Below are positions 26,275 to 34,721 of a stretch of DNA of 64,000 nt, piece after piece (positions within the stretch are counted from its first letter, which is position 1; each line of letters begins with the position of its first letter). The stretch comes from JALNZF01 sp049793155. GTDB taxonomy: Bacteria; Nitrospirota; UBA9217. Below the pieces are notes generated by a model. It was given only the letters and a program-made list of their open reading frames with translations. It was not told the DNA's origin and searched no databases. The stretch is taken from positions 43,620 through 107,619 of the forward strand of contig JBARBN010000106.1 in NCBI GenBank assembly GCA_049793155.1, written 5' to 3'. A program made the position numbers and the translations under genes.

Positions 26275-26359
26275 ACGAGAAACGACTAAGTACCGACAAG
26301 GATCGACGCAGAATTGACCAGGCGACATGTTAATGCAAAAAAAACCGACGAGAATCGAC
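26275..26359 (+). repeat. Degenerate GACGAGAATCGAC-type repeats
   Basis: The region holds CGACGAGAAACGACTAAGTA, CCGACAAGGATCGACG and CCGACGAGAATCGAC (26345-26359). The last 15 bases recur exactly at 31367-31381. No coding potential. Confidence 0.55.
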
Positions 26360-26440
26360 CGTCAGTCTTCACCTGGAGCCGCTTTTTTGAGAAGAATATC
26401 CTTATTGCGGGGAAAAGTAAAGTAGGTTTTTGAGAGACTA

Positions 26441-26505
26441 ATGAGTTCATAGAGTTCATAGAGTTTATAGAGTTCATTGAGTTTGTAGCGTCTAAAGAGT
26501 TTAAA
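26441..26505 (+). repeat. Tandem nine-base repeats (AGAGTTCAT type)
   Basis: About seven imperfect copies of a nine-base unit such as ATAGAGTTC and ATTGAGTTT in a row. Related arrays lie at 33826-33885 and 34641-34700. All are in intergenic positions. Confidence 0.7.
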
Positions 26506-26603
26506 TCATCACGCGCTCAAGATAATCTTGCCCCCGAGACCGACTATTTGTATAATAAGAACAAGTGCGTATCCTTCATGAGAAAAGACCTGAACTATTG
26601 TCC

Positions 26604-29600
26604 ATGACCTTGCGAAAGAAAATACTAATCTGGCTTGCGGTCAGCATGACCGTGTTCCTTGCCGCCGTGATCTTCATGGCGCCGGTCTATCTTAATTCCA
26701 AGTCAGCGAAAGGCGGCATCGAGGCCGCGGTATCGAAACGGCTCGGTGGAACCATGTCGTATGAGAGGCTCGATCTTTCACTCTTTCCCCGCCCCCATAT
26801 CTCGATCACGAAGCTGAAGCTTCGCTATCCCCGGACGTTCCGCGGGACCCTTCAAGCGCTCGACATTTATCCTCAACTCTTGCCGCTGTTCTCCGGCAAA
26901 ATGCGCCTTGCGAAGATCCGGATCGCGGAGCCCGACTTCAGGGTCATTCTGCCCGCATCGGTCTCTGAATCAACTGCAGAGGCTCCCTCTCTTGTAGAGG
27001 CCAAGAAAGATATTCGCGCCGCGCTCTACTATCTGGAGGCTATCGGCCCGGGCCTTGTCATGGAGATGGACAACGGCAAATTCCTTTTCAGGAGGAGTCA
27101 CCGGGATTTTCTCTCTCTGAAGGACGTGACCGTGCACTTCAACGCGCCGCCCGGCGATATGAAGTTCCTGGTCAAGGCATCCACGGAGCAATGGGGGAAT
27201 TTTTCCTTGAGTGGATCCTATTCCTTCACCGAGGAGAGGTCTGAGGTCAGGGACCTGGCAATATCCATGGGGCTCTCTTCTCTCACCGGATTTTCCGCGA
27301 ACCTGTATTGGGACCGCATACCCTGGCTGGACATGTTCTCAGGCAGCGCCGTGGTCAATCTCGATGAGCTCTACTCCTGGCTGTCGTCCTCGGAAAGCCT
27401 GACTCCGTTTCTGCAGCACGTGCGCCTGAAACGCGGGGTGCTGACCATCTCCTCCCTGTTCGGCGGCGGGCTGATCGATCATCCCGAGACATGGAAGGGA
27501 AAGATGACCGGCGAGGTGAAGGATGTGCTCGCGGAATCTCACTGGCTACCGGCGCCGCTGGGCCTCAGCACCCGGTTCATAATCGATGAAAGCACCCTGG
27601 AAGTCACCGGGTTGTCGGCCCGGCTTGGATCATCTTCCCTTGACAATGTCTCGGCGCAGTTTGTTAAAAGTAAGGTGCCCGACTTCGCGGTTTCAGAAGG
27701 ACGGGCATCGATCGACCTGGCAGAGCTGTTTGGCTGGAGGAGCAGGTACGAAAAGGCAGGGACGATGTTAAAAGACATTAATGATCTCGCTGGTAAAATA
27801 TCCCTCTCTTCTCTGAGCATGGGAGGTCCACTGCTGCAGCCCGAGAAATGGCGTCTGAACATCACGGGCGAGGCGAGGGGGATCGCGATAGGCTCTCCTC
27901 TCCTCCCCGCGTCGCTTGGCGTAAGCGGACGGTTCTCCCTGGAGGAGAACAAGGTGGCGATCTCGGACACGACGGTCCGCCTCGGCACGTCATCCCTGTC
28001 CCGCGTCTCCGCGAGCATCACCGGCCGCGATACACCCGTGCTCGAGATCGCGAACGCCAACGCGCTCATCCATGTTGCAGAGGTTTTCCAGTGGCGCAGC
28101 CGGTACCCGGCGTTGGACAGCTCGCTGAGCAGCGTGCATGACCTGAAGGGAGATCTGACCGTGACCTCGCTTGGTTTCAGGGGACCGCTGCTTCATCCCG
28201 AGCGCGGAGAGATCACTGCTGCCGGCGGTCTTGACCATATCATCATCGACTCATCGATCCTGCCGGCGCCGTTCGGTCTGGCAAGAGGCGATTTCAGGTT
28301 CGTTCCGGACAGCTTGTCCTTCGGCCTGCGCGAAGCCACGATCCTGGATTCGTCCCTGACCGGTACGGCCGTTATCAGCCGCATTACAAACACCCTGGAA
28401 CGCACCATCGATATGACCATTGACGGGAGCTCCGGCAGAAAAACGCTTGACTGGGTCTTTGCGAACCTCGAACTGCCGCCCGGGCTCATGATCAAGACCC
28501 CCATTGCGGTCAGGAATTCCCATCTGACCTGGGAAGGGACAAAAGGACTCACCTTCTCCGGATCGATATCCGTTCCGGAAGGACTGGCCTTCCTCGTCGA
28601 TCTTACCCAACGCAATACCGATCTCGACATCCGGCGTCTGGTGATCAAGGACCGGGAGACGAACGCGGCCATCACGTTGAACTGGCAGAAACAGAAGGCA
28701 GACATTTCCTATTCAGGTGTCATGGCCCAGTCCACGCTGAGCAGAATATTCGAACAGGGAAATTTCGGCAAAGGCTCCGTACAGGGCGATATTCATGCAG
28801 TGATCCACACGGACCTTCCGCTCAGGTCCCGCATCAAAGGCGATCTTGAAGGCAGCGATATTTTCATTCCCTGGGGGATGCCGGTGCCCATCACGATCGA
28901 CAAGTTCGCGATCAACGCAGATGGTGATGTCCTGACCGTGGACAAAGCTGATGTCACCTGGGGCGGACATCATTACTCCATGACGGGCGCGGCAACGACC
29001 TCGGACGAGGGGATCGCCTTCAGCATGGCGCTCAAGGCCGACGGCATTGAGATACAGGAAATTCAGCAGGCCATGGAGCAGGCAGGCAGGAAAAGCACCG
29101 ATCAAAAGGTCAGGTCTTTTCCCCTGCCGCCCATACGGGGCGACCTCCGAGCCGACTCGTCGTATGTTAAATTCAGAAGCTTTATCTTTGCCCCCGCCCA
29201 CGCCGTCGTAACCGTGGATCCGGACAGGGTGAACATGGAATTTACCGACACCAGGACCTGCGATATTTCGATACCGGGTTCGCTCCTTATTTCACGGGAA
29301 AGCATCTCTTTTACGTTCACCCCCACGGCAAAGAAAGAAACCCTGGGTTATACGGTCTCCTGCCTGACGAACATGGATGCGCATATCTCCGGCGAGTATG
29401 ACCTAAGTTCGAGTTTCAGGTCGCACGGTATGGGAAAAGAGCTGCTCTCTGCCCTGGAAGGCAGGGTGGATTTCAAGGCGCGGGACGGCAAGATTTACCA
29501 TTATCCGCTCCTGCAAAAAATATTTTCCGTTTTGAGCGTGCTTGATATCTTTCGCGGCAGGGCCCCGGACTTTGGGGGAAGCGGCTTCCCTTATCATTCC

Positions 29601-29960
29601 ATGGCAATACGGGGAGATATTCACCAAGGCGTTTTCACCCTGGAGAAAGCCTATATCGGCGGGCAGTCTTTGGACATCATTGCCGAAGGCAAGATCGATC
29701 TGGGAAAGCAGCGTTTGGACCTCATCGTGCTCGTTGCGCCCTTTTCATCGATCAACTGGATCATCCGGCACATTCCGCTCGTAGGAAAGGTCATGGGCGG
29801 CACCCTCATCTCGATCCCGGTCCGGGTGTCCGGCGATCTGACGAATCCGAGTGTTGTATTCCTCTCACCCACGGCCGTGGGCTCCCGGATCTTGAAGCTT
29901 TTGGAGAACATCATAAAACTGCCGGTGGATATCGTTTCGCCGCTGATGCCGAAGCAATAA
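26604..29960 (+). CDS. Large AsmA-like/DUF3971-type envelope protein
   Basis: The ATG at 26604 gives MTLRKKILIWLAVSMTVFLA; a GTG at 26565 is possible but neither has a strong site. A single N-terminal transmembrane helix (about 5-28) anchors a periplasmic body of about 1,090 residues. Its first 100 residues show the AsmA pattern (LGGTMSYERLDLSLFPRPHISITKLKL), repeated beta-rich modules such as LTVTSLGFRGPLLHPE follow, and the C-terminus (GKIYHYPLLQKIFSVLSVLDIFRG, RVSGDLTNPS) matches the AsmA-like C-terminal region. Members form long beta-grooves thought to move lipids between membranes. It is one of the largest genes here and is monocistronic. Confidence 0.85.
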   Translation: MTLRKKILIWLAVSMTVFLAAVIFMAPVYLNSKSAKGGIEAAVSKRLGGTMSYERLDLSLFPRPHISITKLKLRYPRTFRGTLQALDIYPQLLPLFSGKMRLAKIRIAEPDFRVILPASVSESTAEAPSLVEAKKDIRAALYYLEAIGPGLVMEMDNGKFLFRRSHRDFLSLKDVTVHFNAPPGDMKFLVKASTEQWGNFSLSGSYSFTEERSEVRDLAISMGLSSLTGFSANLYWDRIPWLDMFSGSAVVNLDELYSWLSSSESLTPFLQHVRLKRGVLTISSLFGGGLIDHPETWKGKMTGEVKDVLAESHWLPAPLGLSTRFIIDESTLEVTGLSARLGSSSLDNVSAQFVKSKVPDFAVSEGRASIDLAELFGWRSRYEKAGTMLKDINDLAGKISLSSLSMGGPLLQPEKWRLNITGEARGIAIGSPLLPASLGVSGRFSLEENKVAISDTTVRLGTSSLSRVSASITGRDTPVLEIANANALIHVAEVFQWRSRYPALDSSLSSVHDLKGDLTVTSLGFRGPLLHPERGEITAAGGLDHIIIDSSILPAPFGLARGDFRFVPDSLSFGLREATILDSSLTGTAVISRITNTLERTIDMTIDGSSGRKTLDWVFANLELPPGLMIKTPIAVRNSHLTWEGTKGLTFSGSISVPEGLAFLVDLTQRNTDLDIRRLVIKDRETNAAITLNWQKQKADISYSGVMAQSTLSRIFEQGNFGKGSVQGDIHAVIHTDLPLRSRIKGDLEGSDIFIPWGMPVPITIDKFAINADGDVLTVDKADVTWGGHHYSMTGAATTSDEGIAFSMALKADGIEIQEIQQAMEQAGRKSTDQKVRSFPLPPIRGDLRADSSYVKFRSFIFAPAHAVVTVDPDRVNMEFTDTRTCDISIPGSLLISRESISFTFTPTAKKETLGYTVSCLTNMDAHISGEYDLSSSFRSHGMGKELLSALEGRVDFKARDGKIYHYPLLQKIFSVLSVLDIFRGRAPDFGGSGFPYHSMAIRGDIHQGVFTLEKAYIGGQSLDIIAEGKIDLGKQRLDLIVLVAPFSSINWIIRHIPLVGKVMGGTLISIPVRVSGDLTNPSVVFLSPTAVGSRILKLLENIIKLPVDIVSPLMPKQ

Positions 29961-30025
29961 AGGGCCGATGCCAGGATCACATTTGTTTTGATCCATGATC
30001 CAGGACTGATCCCATGACAGGCCGC

Positions 30026-31153
30026 CTACTCGATGGTCGAGTTGATGATCTCGGTAAAGGTGTCGCTGTGCATCGAGATCCCGGGCAGTGCATACCACGA
30101 CCCGCCGACATTGCGGCTTATCACGGAATCTTCCACGTGAAGCGTGCCGGTATGGTCGTTCGAAATGAAGAAGATCGCGGAGCCGTAGCTGTTCACTTCG
30201 TTGTCCCTGATGTCCGACCCGTACAATGCAAGCGTCATGGTATTGCCGTCGTTGTAGATCGCGCCTCCGCTCCCGCCGCCGGGGGTCCCGGACTGGACGG
30301 GATTGCCGCCATTACCGATCGCCCGGTTGTGTGAGAACAGGCTGTTATAGATCGCCCAGGAGACCCCGATGCTGCTGATGCCGCCGCCGTTCGCGCCGAC
30401 GTTGCCGTAGCCCGGCGCACCGCCAAAGGTGCTGTTCACCACATAAACAGGAAGGCCGTTGTATTGGCTGAAGACCCGGACTGCGGCGCCCCCGACATCG
30501 GGCCCCGAGTCGGCGCAGACATTATTGAAGAACCGGCTGTTTACGACCTTGAACCGGCCTCCCCTGACCCAGACGGCCCCGCCGCCATCGTACACGGTCT
30601 CATTCCTGGAGTTGCCGTCGATGAACGTCAGGTTCTGGATGGTCAGTCGCGGATGGTCCTGGTCCTGGCAATGCGACGTGGTCCACACCTGGTCCTGATC
30701 GCACGTGTTCATGTACAGAATGCGGGTAACGCCCCCGCCGCTCAGCGTGACCAGCCCGCCACCATCGATCACGACATCCGGCCGGTCATTGAACACCTTG
30801 GCCGGGCGATCGAGGGTGATTGTGAGCGGACCGGGTCCGCAATCGAAGGTGATCTTGCCGCCTTGGGCAACGGCCTGGATAAACTCCTCTGCCGTGCAGC
30901 TCTCGCGCGTTCCGCTGCCGATGACATGATCCGGGGAAGAAACGTCCTCAGCCCCGGCCCCGGCAGGGACGAGATAGTGGCCGGACGGATTTCCGGCTAA
31001 CGGTCCCTGCAGCGGGTCCGTATGGGGGTCAGCTACCGGCGTATTGCCTGTTTCTCCTGTGCCGCTGCTGCAAGCACAGCATAGTACGATCCCGAGGACA
31101 GCGATCGCCTTCATCAGCTGAAGTCTCTCAGGGTTCGGTCTTTTTTCGTGCAT
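30026..31153 (-). CDS. Right-handed beta-helix lipoprotein (pectate-lyase-like fold)
   Basis: The N-terminus has a lipobox-like LCCAC after a hydrophobic stretch; either the ATG at 31153 or the one at 31114 could be the start. After a disordered Pro/Gly region, residues 80-375 show beta-helix repeats: KITFDCGPGPLTITLDRPA, VVIDGGGLVTLSGGG, LTIQNLTFIDGNS, GGAVWVRGGRFKVVNSRFFNN and IRDNEVNSYGSAIFF. Such folds act as polysaccharide lyases, hydrolases or adhesins. No catalytic residues can be assigned. It follows a small membrane-protein gene by four bases, suggesting translational coupling. Confidence 0.75.
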   Translation of the reverse strand: MHEKRPNPERLQLMKAIAVLGIVLCCACSSGTGETGNTPVADPHTDPLQGPLAGNPSGHYLVPAGAGAEDVSSPDHVIGSGTRESCTAEEFIQAVAQGGKITFDCGPGPLTITLDRPAKVFNDRPDVVIDGGGLVTLSGGGVTRILYMNTCDQDQVWTTSHCQDQDHPRLTIQNLTFIDGNSRNETVYDGGGAVWVRGGRFKVVNSRFFNNVCADSGPDVGGAAVRVFSQYNGLPVYVVNSTFGGAPGYGNVGANGGGISSIGVSWAIYNSLFSHNRAIGNGGNPVQSGTPGGGSGGAIYNDGNTMTLALYGSDIRDNEVNSYGSAIFFISNDHTGTLHVEDSVISRNVGGSWYALPGISMHSDTFTEIINSTIE

Positions 31154-31156
31154 CAC

Positions 31157-31291
31157 CTACTTCCACCCCGTCAACCATTCCAGGATGAACCAGGCCGCGA
31201 CCAGCACGACAACGAGAAACACCCACCTCGCGACGTTCATCCATGCGCTGCCGTGTTCCGGCTCCTCCGGCGTTCCAGGTTCTTTATTCAC
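31157..31291 (-). CDS. Small single-pass membrane protein upstream of the beta-helix gene
   Basis: A GTG at 31291 lies six bases after GGAG; an in-frame ATG at 31303 is the alternative. The 44-residue product is charged at first (NKEPGTPEEPEHGSAWMN) and then has one helix, WVFLVVVLVAAWFILEWL, ending in TGWK. Its stop lies four bases from the start of the beta-helix lipoprotein gene, so the two form an operon. The function is unknown. Confidence 0.5.
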   Translation of the reverse strand: MNKEPGTPEEPEHGSAWMNVARWVFLVVVLVAAWFILEWLTGWK

Positions 31292-31321
31292 TTTATTCTC
31301 CATTCAAGGGGCGTAACAACC

Positions 31322-31487
31322 GATGTAAAGCGACTGAGTACCTACTAGAACCGAAACTGATGAAGACCGACGAGAATCGACAAAAAGCGATCTCCGAGTC
31401 GCTTCTCCGCCGCTTCTCGTCGCCTTTACGTCTGCCTTTTTGCCTCTTCGTCGCCTTGCATCGCTTTACATCGCTTTACGTCTGTCT
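31322..31487 (+). repeat. Degenerate repeats of GACGAGAATCGAC and CATCGCTTTA types
   Basis: The 15-base unit at 31367-31381 is identical to 26345-26359, and the preceding GCGACTGAGTACC resembles 26284-26296. From 31400 on, TCGTCGCC and the tandem CATCGCTTTA pair at 31458-31477 continue the simple-sequence character. Confidence 0.55.
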
Positions 31488-33260
31488 TTAGCCGCTCTCC
31501 TTGATGACGCGGTAGACGGTCTCGCTGAAGTCTTTAATGCTGTAGGGCTTGGTCAAGACGCCTTTGAAGCCGAACTTCCTGAATTGCTCCATGACCGTAT
31601 CATTGGAATAACCGCTCGACACGATCGCCCGGACATTAGGGTCTAATTCGAGCAGTTTCGCAACCGCTTCCTTTCCTCCCATGCCTCCCGGTATGGTCAA
31701 ATCCATGATGACCGCGTGAAAGGGCTTCCCCGACGCCATTGCCTCTTGGTAAGCCTCTATCGCACTCTTCCCCTCTTGAGCAAGCACGACATCATAGCCC
31801 AGGGCTATAAGGATTTTTTTCGACGCGTCCCGGACTGCCTCGTCATCGTCCATGACCAGTATCCGTCCGTCTCCCTTCTGAAGTTCCTGTTTCTTGACCT
31901 CTTGTTTCACGACCTTGCCTTCCGACGCGGGAAGGTAGATGATGAAGGTCGTACCCTTGCCCAATACGGAGGACGCGGTGATCTGGCCCTTATGTTTTTT
32001 TATAATGGAATAGGACGTCGCAAGACCGAGGCCGTTTCCATTCTTTTTCGTCGTAAAATACGGATCAAATATTTTTGACAGATGTTCTTTCGCTATGCCT
32101 GCTCCGCAGTCTTCAATCGATATTTTCACATACTTTCCTTTATCCAGGGAAGGGATATTCGACGCGCCGAGCTCGACATTCTCGCCGATGACCGTGATCG
32201 AACCGCCGGCCTGCATGGCCTGGTCCGCGTTGATGACCATATTATTGATAACCTGTCTCAACTGTCCCCCATCGGCGTCGACAAGCCAGAGGTCCTGCGG
32301 AATGGAAAATTCACACTTCACCTTGGTCCCCCGCAGGGAGAAATGCACTGAGTCCTTGATGAGCTCCCCGATGGCCTGCGTGCTCTTGACCGGCCCCCCT
32401 CCTTTGGAGAAGGTCAGGAGCTGCTGGGTCAGATCCTTTGCCCTGAGAGTCGCCTGCGCAGCCTCCTCCAGCCGTTCAAAGACCTTATTCTCCTGGACGG
32501 AATACATCTTCGCCAGTTCAACGTTGCTCAGGATCCCCGACAGGAGATTGTTAAAGTCATGGGCGATCCCGCCAGCAAGAAGGCCGACCGATTCAAGCTT
32601 CTGCGCGCTGAGAAGCTCTTCTTCCATTGCCTTGCGCTCGGTAATGTCTATGATCATTGCCTGTTTGGAAATGGTGCCGTCCGTGTTGCGAATGGGCGTA
32701 TTGGTCACATGGTACCACCGGTTGTCCTTGGGGCTCTGCACTTCCCATTCAACGGTTTCACCCCTCAGCACCTTGTCATTCACACACCAGGTACAAACAG
32801 AATCCTTTTCGTGCAAAGCTTCATAACAGTTCCGCCCGGTGGCGTCGTAACCGGTGCGTTCTTTCAACCGGTCGTTCATGAACTCAATGCGATAGTCCGG
32901 AGAACAAATGTAGATGAATCCGTCAAAGGCCTCGATCATGGCGCGGTACCTCGCTTCGCTCCGCGCGAGCGCCTGCTCGGTCTGAATCCGTTCCGCGATC
33001 TCCTGCTGAAGCCGCAGGTTGATGCTTTTCAGCTGTGCCGTGTACCTCATAAAATATATAACGATCGGAGCGACGATCAAGGGCACGAACAGCGCGTCAA
33101 TGGCGCCTATGATCAGCAGCTCTGTCGACAGCTTTCCGTACCAGATAAAGCTTTGTACGGAATTCAGCAGTGCCGTAAATAGTTCCGAAATTACGACGGC
33201 AATCCAGATGAAATGCCAGGGATTTATCGGCTTCTTGTTCTCATTCATGTTTGTGATCAT
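31488..33260 (-). CDS. Hybrid histidine kinase with PAS and C-terminal receiver
   Basis: The ATG at 33260 (MITNMNENKKPINPW) is chosen; the frame extends 51 bases further, into the end of the upstream gene. Two membrane helices (about residues 13-35 and 50-72) precede a coiled region, a PAS domain (about 105-220) with SVCTWCVNDK, a HisKA box around AHDFNNLLSG and HATPase_c motifs (NADQAM, DCGAGI, GNGLGLATS). A receiver domain ends the protein with D in VIMDLTIPGG and Lys in TKPY. The AHDFNNLL type of H-box is common in hybrid kinases. Its input is unknown. Confidence 0.93.
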   Translation of the reverse strand: MITNMNENKKPINPWHFIWIAVVISELFTALLNSVQSFIWYGKLSTELLIIGAIDALFVPLIVAPIVIYFMRYTAQLKSINLRLQQEIAERIQTEQALARSEARYRAMIEAFDGFIYICSPDYRIEFMNDRLKERTGYDATGRNCYEALHEKDSVCTWCVNDKVLRGETVEWEVQSPKDNRWYHVTNTPIRNTDGTISKQAMIIDITERKAMEEELLSAQKLESVGLLAGGIAHDFNNLLSGILSNVELAKMYSVQENKVFERLEEAAQATLRAKDLTQQLLTFSKGGGPVKSTQAIGELIKDSVHFSLRGTKVKCEFSIPQDLWLVDADGGQLRQVINNMVINADQAMQAGGSITVIGENVELGASNIPSLDKGKYVKISIEDCGAGIAKEHLSKIFDPYFTTKKNGNGLGLATSYSIIKKHKGQITASSVLGKGTTFIIYLPASEGKVVKQEVKKQELQKGDGRILVMDDDEAVRDASKKILIALGYDVVLAQEGKSAIEAYQEAMASGKPFHAVIMDLTIPGGMGGKEAVAKLLELDPNVRAIVSSGYSNDTVMEQFRKFGFKGVLTKPYSIKDFSETVYRVIKESG

Positions 33261-33282
33261 ACGTGGTGCGCTCCGCACTGCA

Positions 33283-33804
33283 TCAGGAAACCTCCCCTTT
33301 CTGCCCGACAAAATGGTCCTTCTTGTCCTTGAACAGGATGTTGAACGTGGTCAGGGAACCATATATGCGGGTAATGTACTGCTGCAGCTCTACCTTCTCG
33401 GTGTCGGTCAACTTCTTATGGCCGTTGATCTGCGCCTCCATGACCCGCAGGCGGTCGCGGACCATCACGATCTTGTGGAAGAAGGCCTCGATCGGAACGG
33501 ACTTTGGCGTCTGGCCCGTGTCAGCCGGCTTCAGCACCAGCTCCCCGCCCTGCCACCGCGCGCCGAGCTCGATCGCGGGCAAGTCCTCCTCGTTCAACTC
33601 GCGGGCGGCGAGCATCACCATCTCGTACGCCGCCGCCTCGGCATCGGACAGCGGCTGCAGATCATCAACATCGACCAGGGTCTGCTTGTACAAACGCGGG
33701 AAATAGACCTCGCAATCAGGTCCGCCGCCCTTTGCCGTGCTTTCCACGCGGCCGATGCCGAAATGATCGTGCCGCACAAAGTCTCCCTTTAACAGGTCAG
33801 CCAT
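33283..33804 (-). CDS. CarD-like/DUF3553-type small protein with helical C-terminus
   Basis: The start at 33804 follows GGGAGG. Residues 1-50 read MADLLKGDFVRHDHFGIGRV, then GGGPDCEVYFPRLYKQTLVDVDDLQPL. This resembles the Tudor-like RNA-polymerase-interacting module of CarD and TRCF (GD-x-V-x-H-x-x-x-GIG-x-V). The remaining 120 residues are helical (EAAAYEMVMLAARELNEED, KIVMVRDRLRVMEAQING). It could bind RNA polymerase or act as an unknown regulator. The hybrid kinase starts just after it, so the pair may be co-transcribed. Confidence 0.6.
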   Translation of the reverse strand: MADLLKGDFVRHDHFGIGRVESTAKGGGPDCEVYFPRLYKQTLVDVDDLQPLSDAEAAAYEMVMLAARELNEEDLPAIELGARWQGGELVLKPADTGQTPKSVPIEAFFHKIVMVRDRLRVMEAQINGHKKLTDTEKVELQQYITRIYGSLTTFNILFKDKKDHFVGQKGEVS

Positions 33805-33825
33805 GATGGTCCTCCCGGTGTTTGT

Positions 33826-33885
33826 AAAGTCTAAAGAGGATATAGAGTCTATTGAGTAAATAGAGTTAATGGAATTTGTAGAAAT
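33826..33885 (+). repeat. Imperfect tandem nine-base repeats
   Basis: Units such as AGTCTAAAG, TATAGAGTC, TATTGAGTA and AATAGAGTT follow each other. It belongs with the arrays at 26441 and 34641. It lies between the CarD-like and nitroreductase genes. Confidence 0.6.
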
Positions 33886-34550
33886 TAAAAACCTTTGAAC
33901 CGGACAGCTTCTTCCACTCTTCTTCTTGTGCTCCGGAATTTGTTCTGCGCGTGATCGGGATCGGGATAGCCGAGTGCGATGCCTATGACGATCGCGAGGT
34001 GGTCGGGTATGCCGAGTTCCTCGCGGATCAGATCGGGATGGGCCGCAAGGGTGACGGCCACGGCCGAGCCGATCCCCTGCTCCTCCGCCGCGAGCATGAT
34101 ACCGTGGCTCATTGCGCCGAGATCGAACAAGGACCACGGGGTGAGGCAGCGGTCCATGCAGAGGTAGACGACAACGGGCGCGTTGAACAACCTGTAGTTC
34201 ATCTGCATCAGATCGGGGATGGAGGCAGGGTCCTTGCACACCTGCTCAAGTGCTTCGGCGCGCCCGGACTTGAGCGCTTCCATGCGCATGCGGCACTCCT
34301 CGGACCATGCCCCGGGTATCGCGATGTCCGGGTTCCGGGGCACACAGTTCTTGAGGTTCACGGCATATGCCGTGCGCAGCCGCTCGAGCGGCTCCCCCGC
34401 GGCAACGACGATCTCCCACGGCTGGGTATTGGCCCAGGAAGGCGCGTGAAGCGCGGGCTCGAGGACCTTTATGAGCAGAGCCCGGTCGATGCGGTCCGGT
34501 TTGAAGGCGCGAATGGTGCGGCGGGTGGTTAAAGCATCAGTGACGTTCAT
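33885..34550 (-). CDS. Nitroreductase family flavoprotein
   Basis: The start at 34550 gives MNVTDALTTRRTIRAFKPD, the classic FMN-binding N-terminus of nitroreductases. Other signatures are APSWANTQPWEIVVA and DLGAMSHGIMLAAEEQGIGSAVAVT, and the end has VIGIALGYPDPDHAQNKFRSTRR. The length of 221 residues is normal. It reduces nitroaromatics, quinones or other acceptors with NAD(P)H; the physiological substrate is unknown. The ribosome site is weak (GGGGGT). Confidence 0.92.
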   Translation of the reverse strand: MNVTDALTTRRTIRAFKPDRIDRALLIKVLEPALHAPSWANTQPWEIVVAAGEPLERLRTAYAVNLKNCVPRNPDIAIPGAWSEECRMRMEALKSGRAEALEQVCKDPASIPDLMQMNYRLFNAPVVVYLCMDRCLTPWSLFDLGAMSHGIMLAAEEQGIGSAVAVTLAAHPDLIREELGIPDHLAIVIGIALGYPDPDHAQNKFRSTRRRVEEAVRFKGF

Positions 34551-34640
34551 AGGGTTCAGTGACCCCCTTTTTTTGTTCAAAGCGTACTCCAAATGAACGA
34601 ATTTGGCAAGAGGTATCAGTTCGGGTCAGGATGCGGTATG

Positions 34641-34700
34641 GAAAGTCTATTGAGTTCATAGAGTCTATTGTGTTCATAAAGTCTAAAGAGTGTATAGAGG
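34641..34700 (+). repeat. Imperfect tandem nine-base repeats
   Basis: Units such as AGTCTATTG, AGTTCATAG, AGTCTATTG and TGTTCATAA. Same type as 26441-26505 and 33826-33885. Confidence 0.6.
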
Positions 34701-34721
34701 TGAGGAGATGTCTGCTCAAGA

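Noticed and set aside
26441..26505. CRISPR array
   Set aside because: Units are nine bases, contiguous and imperfect; there are no unique spacers and no cas genes.
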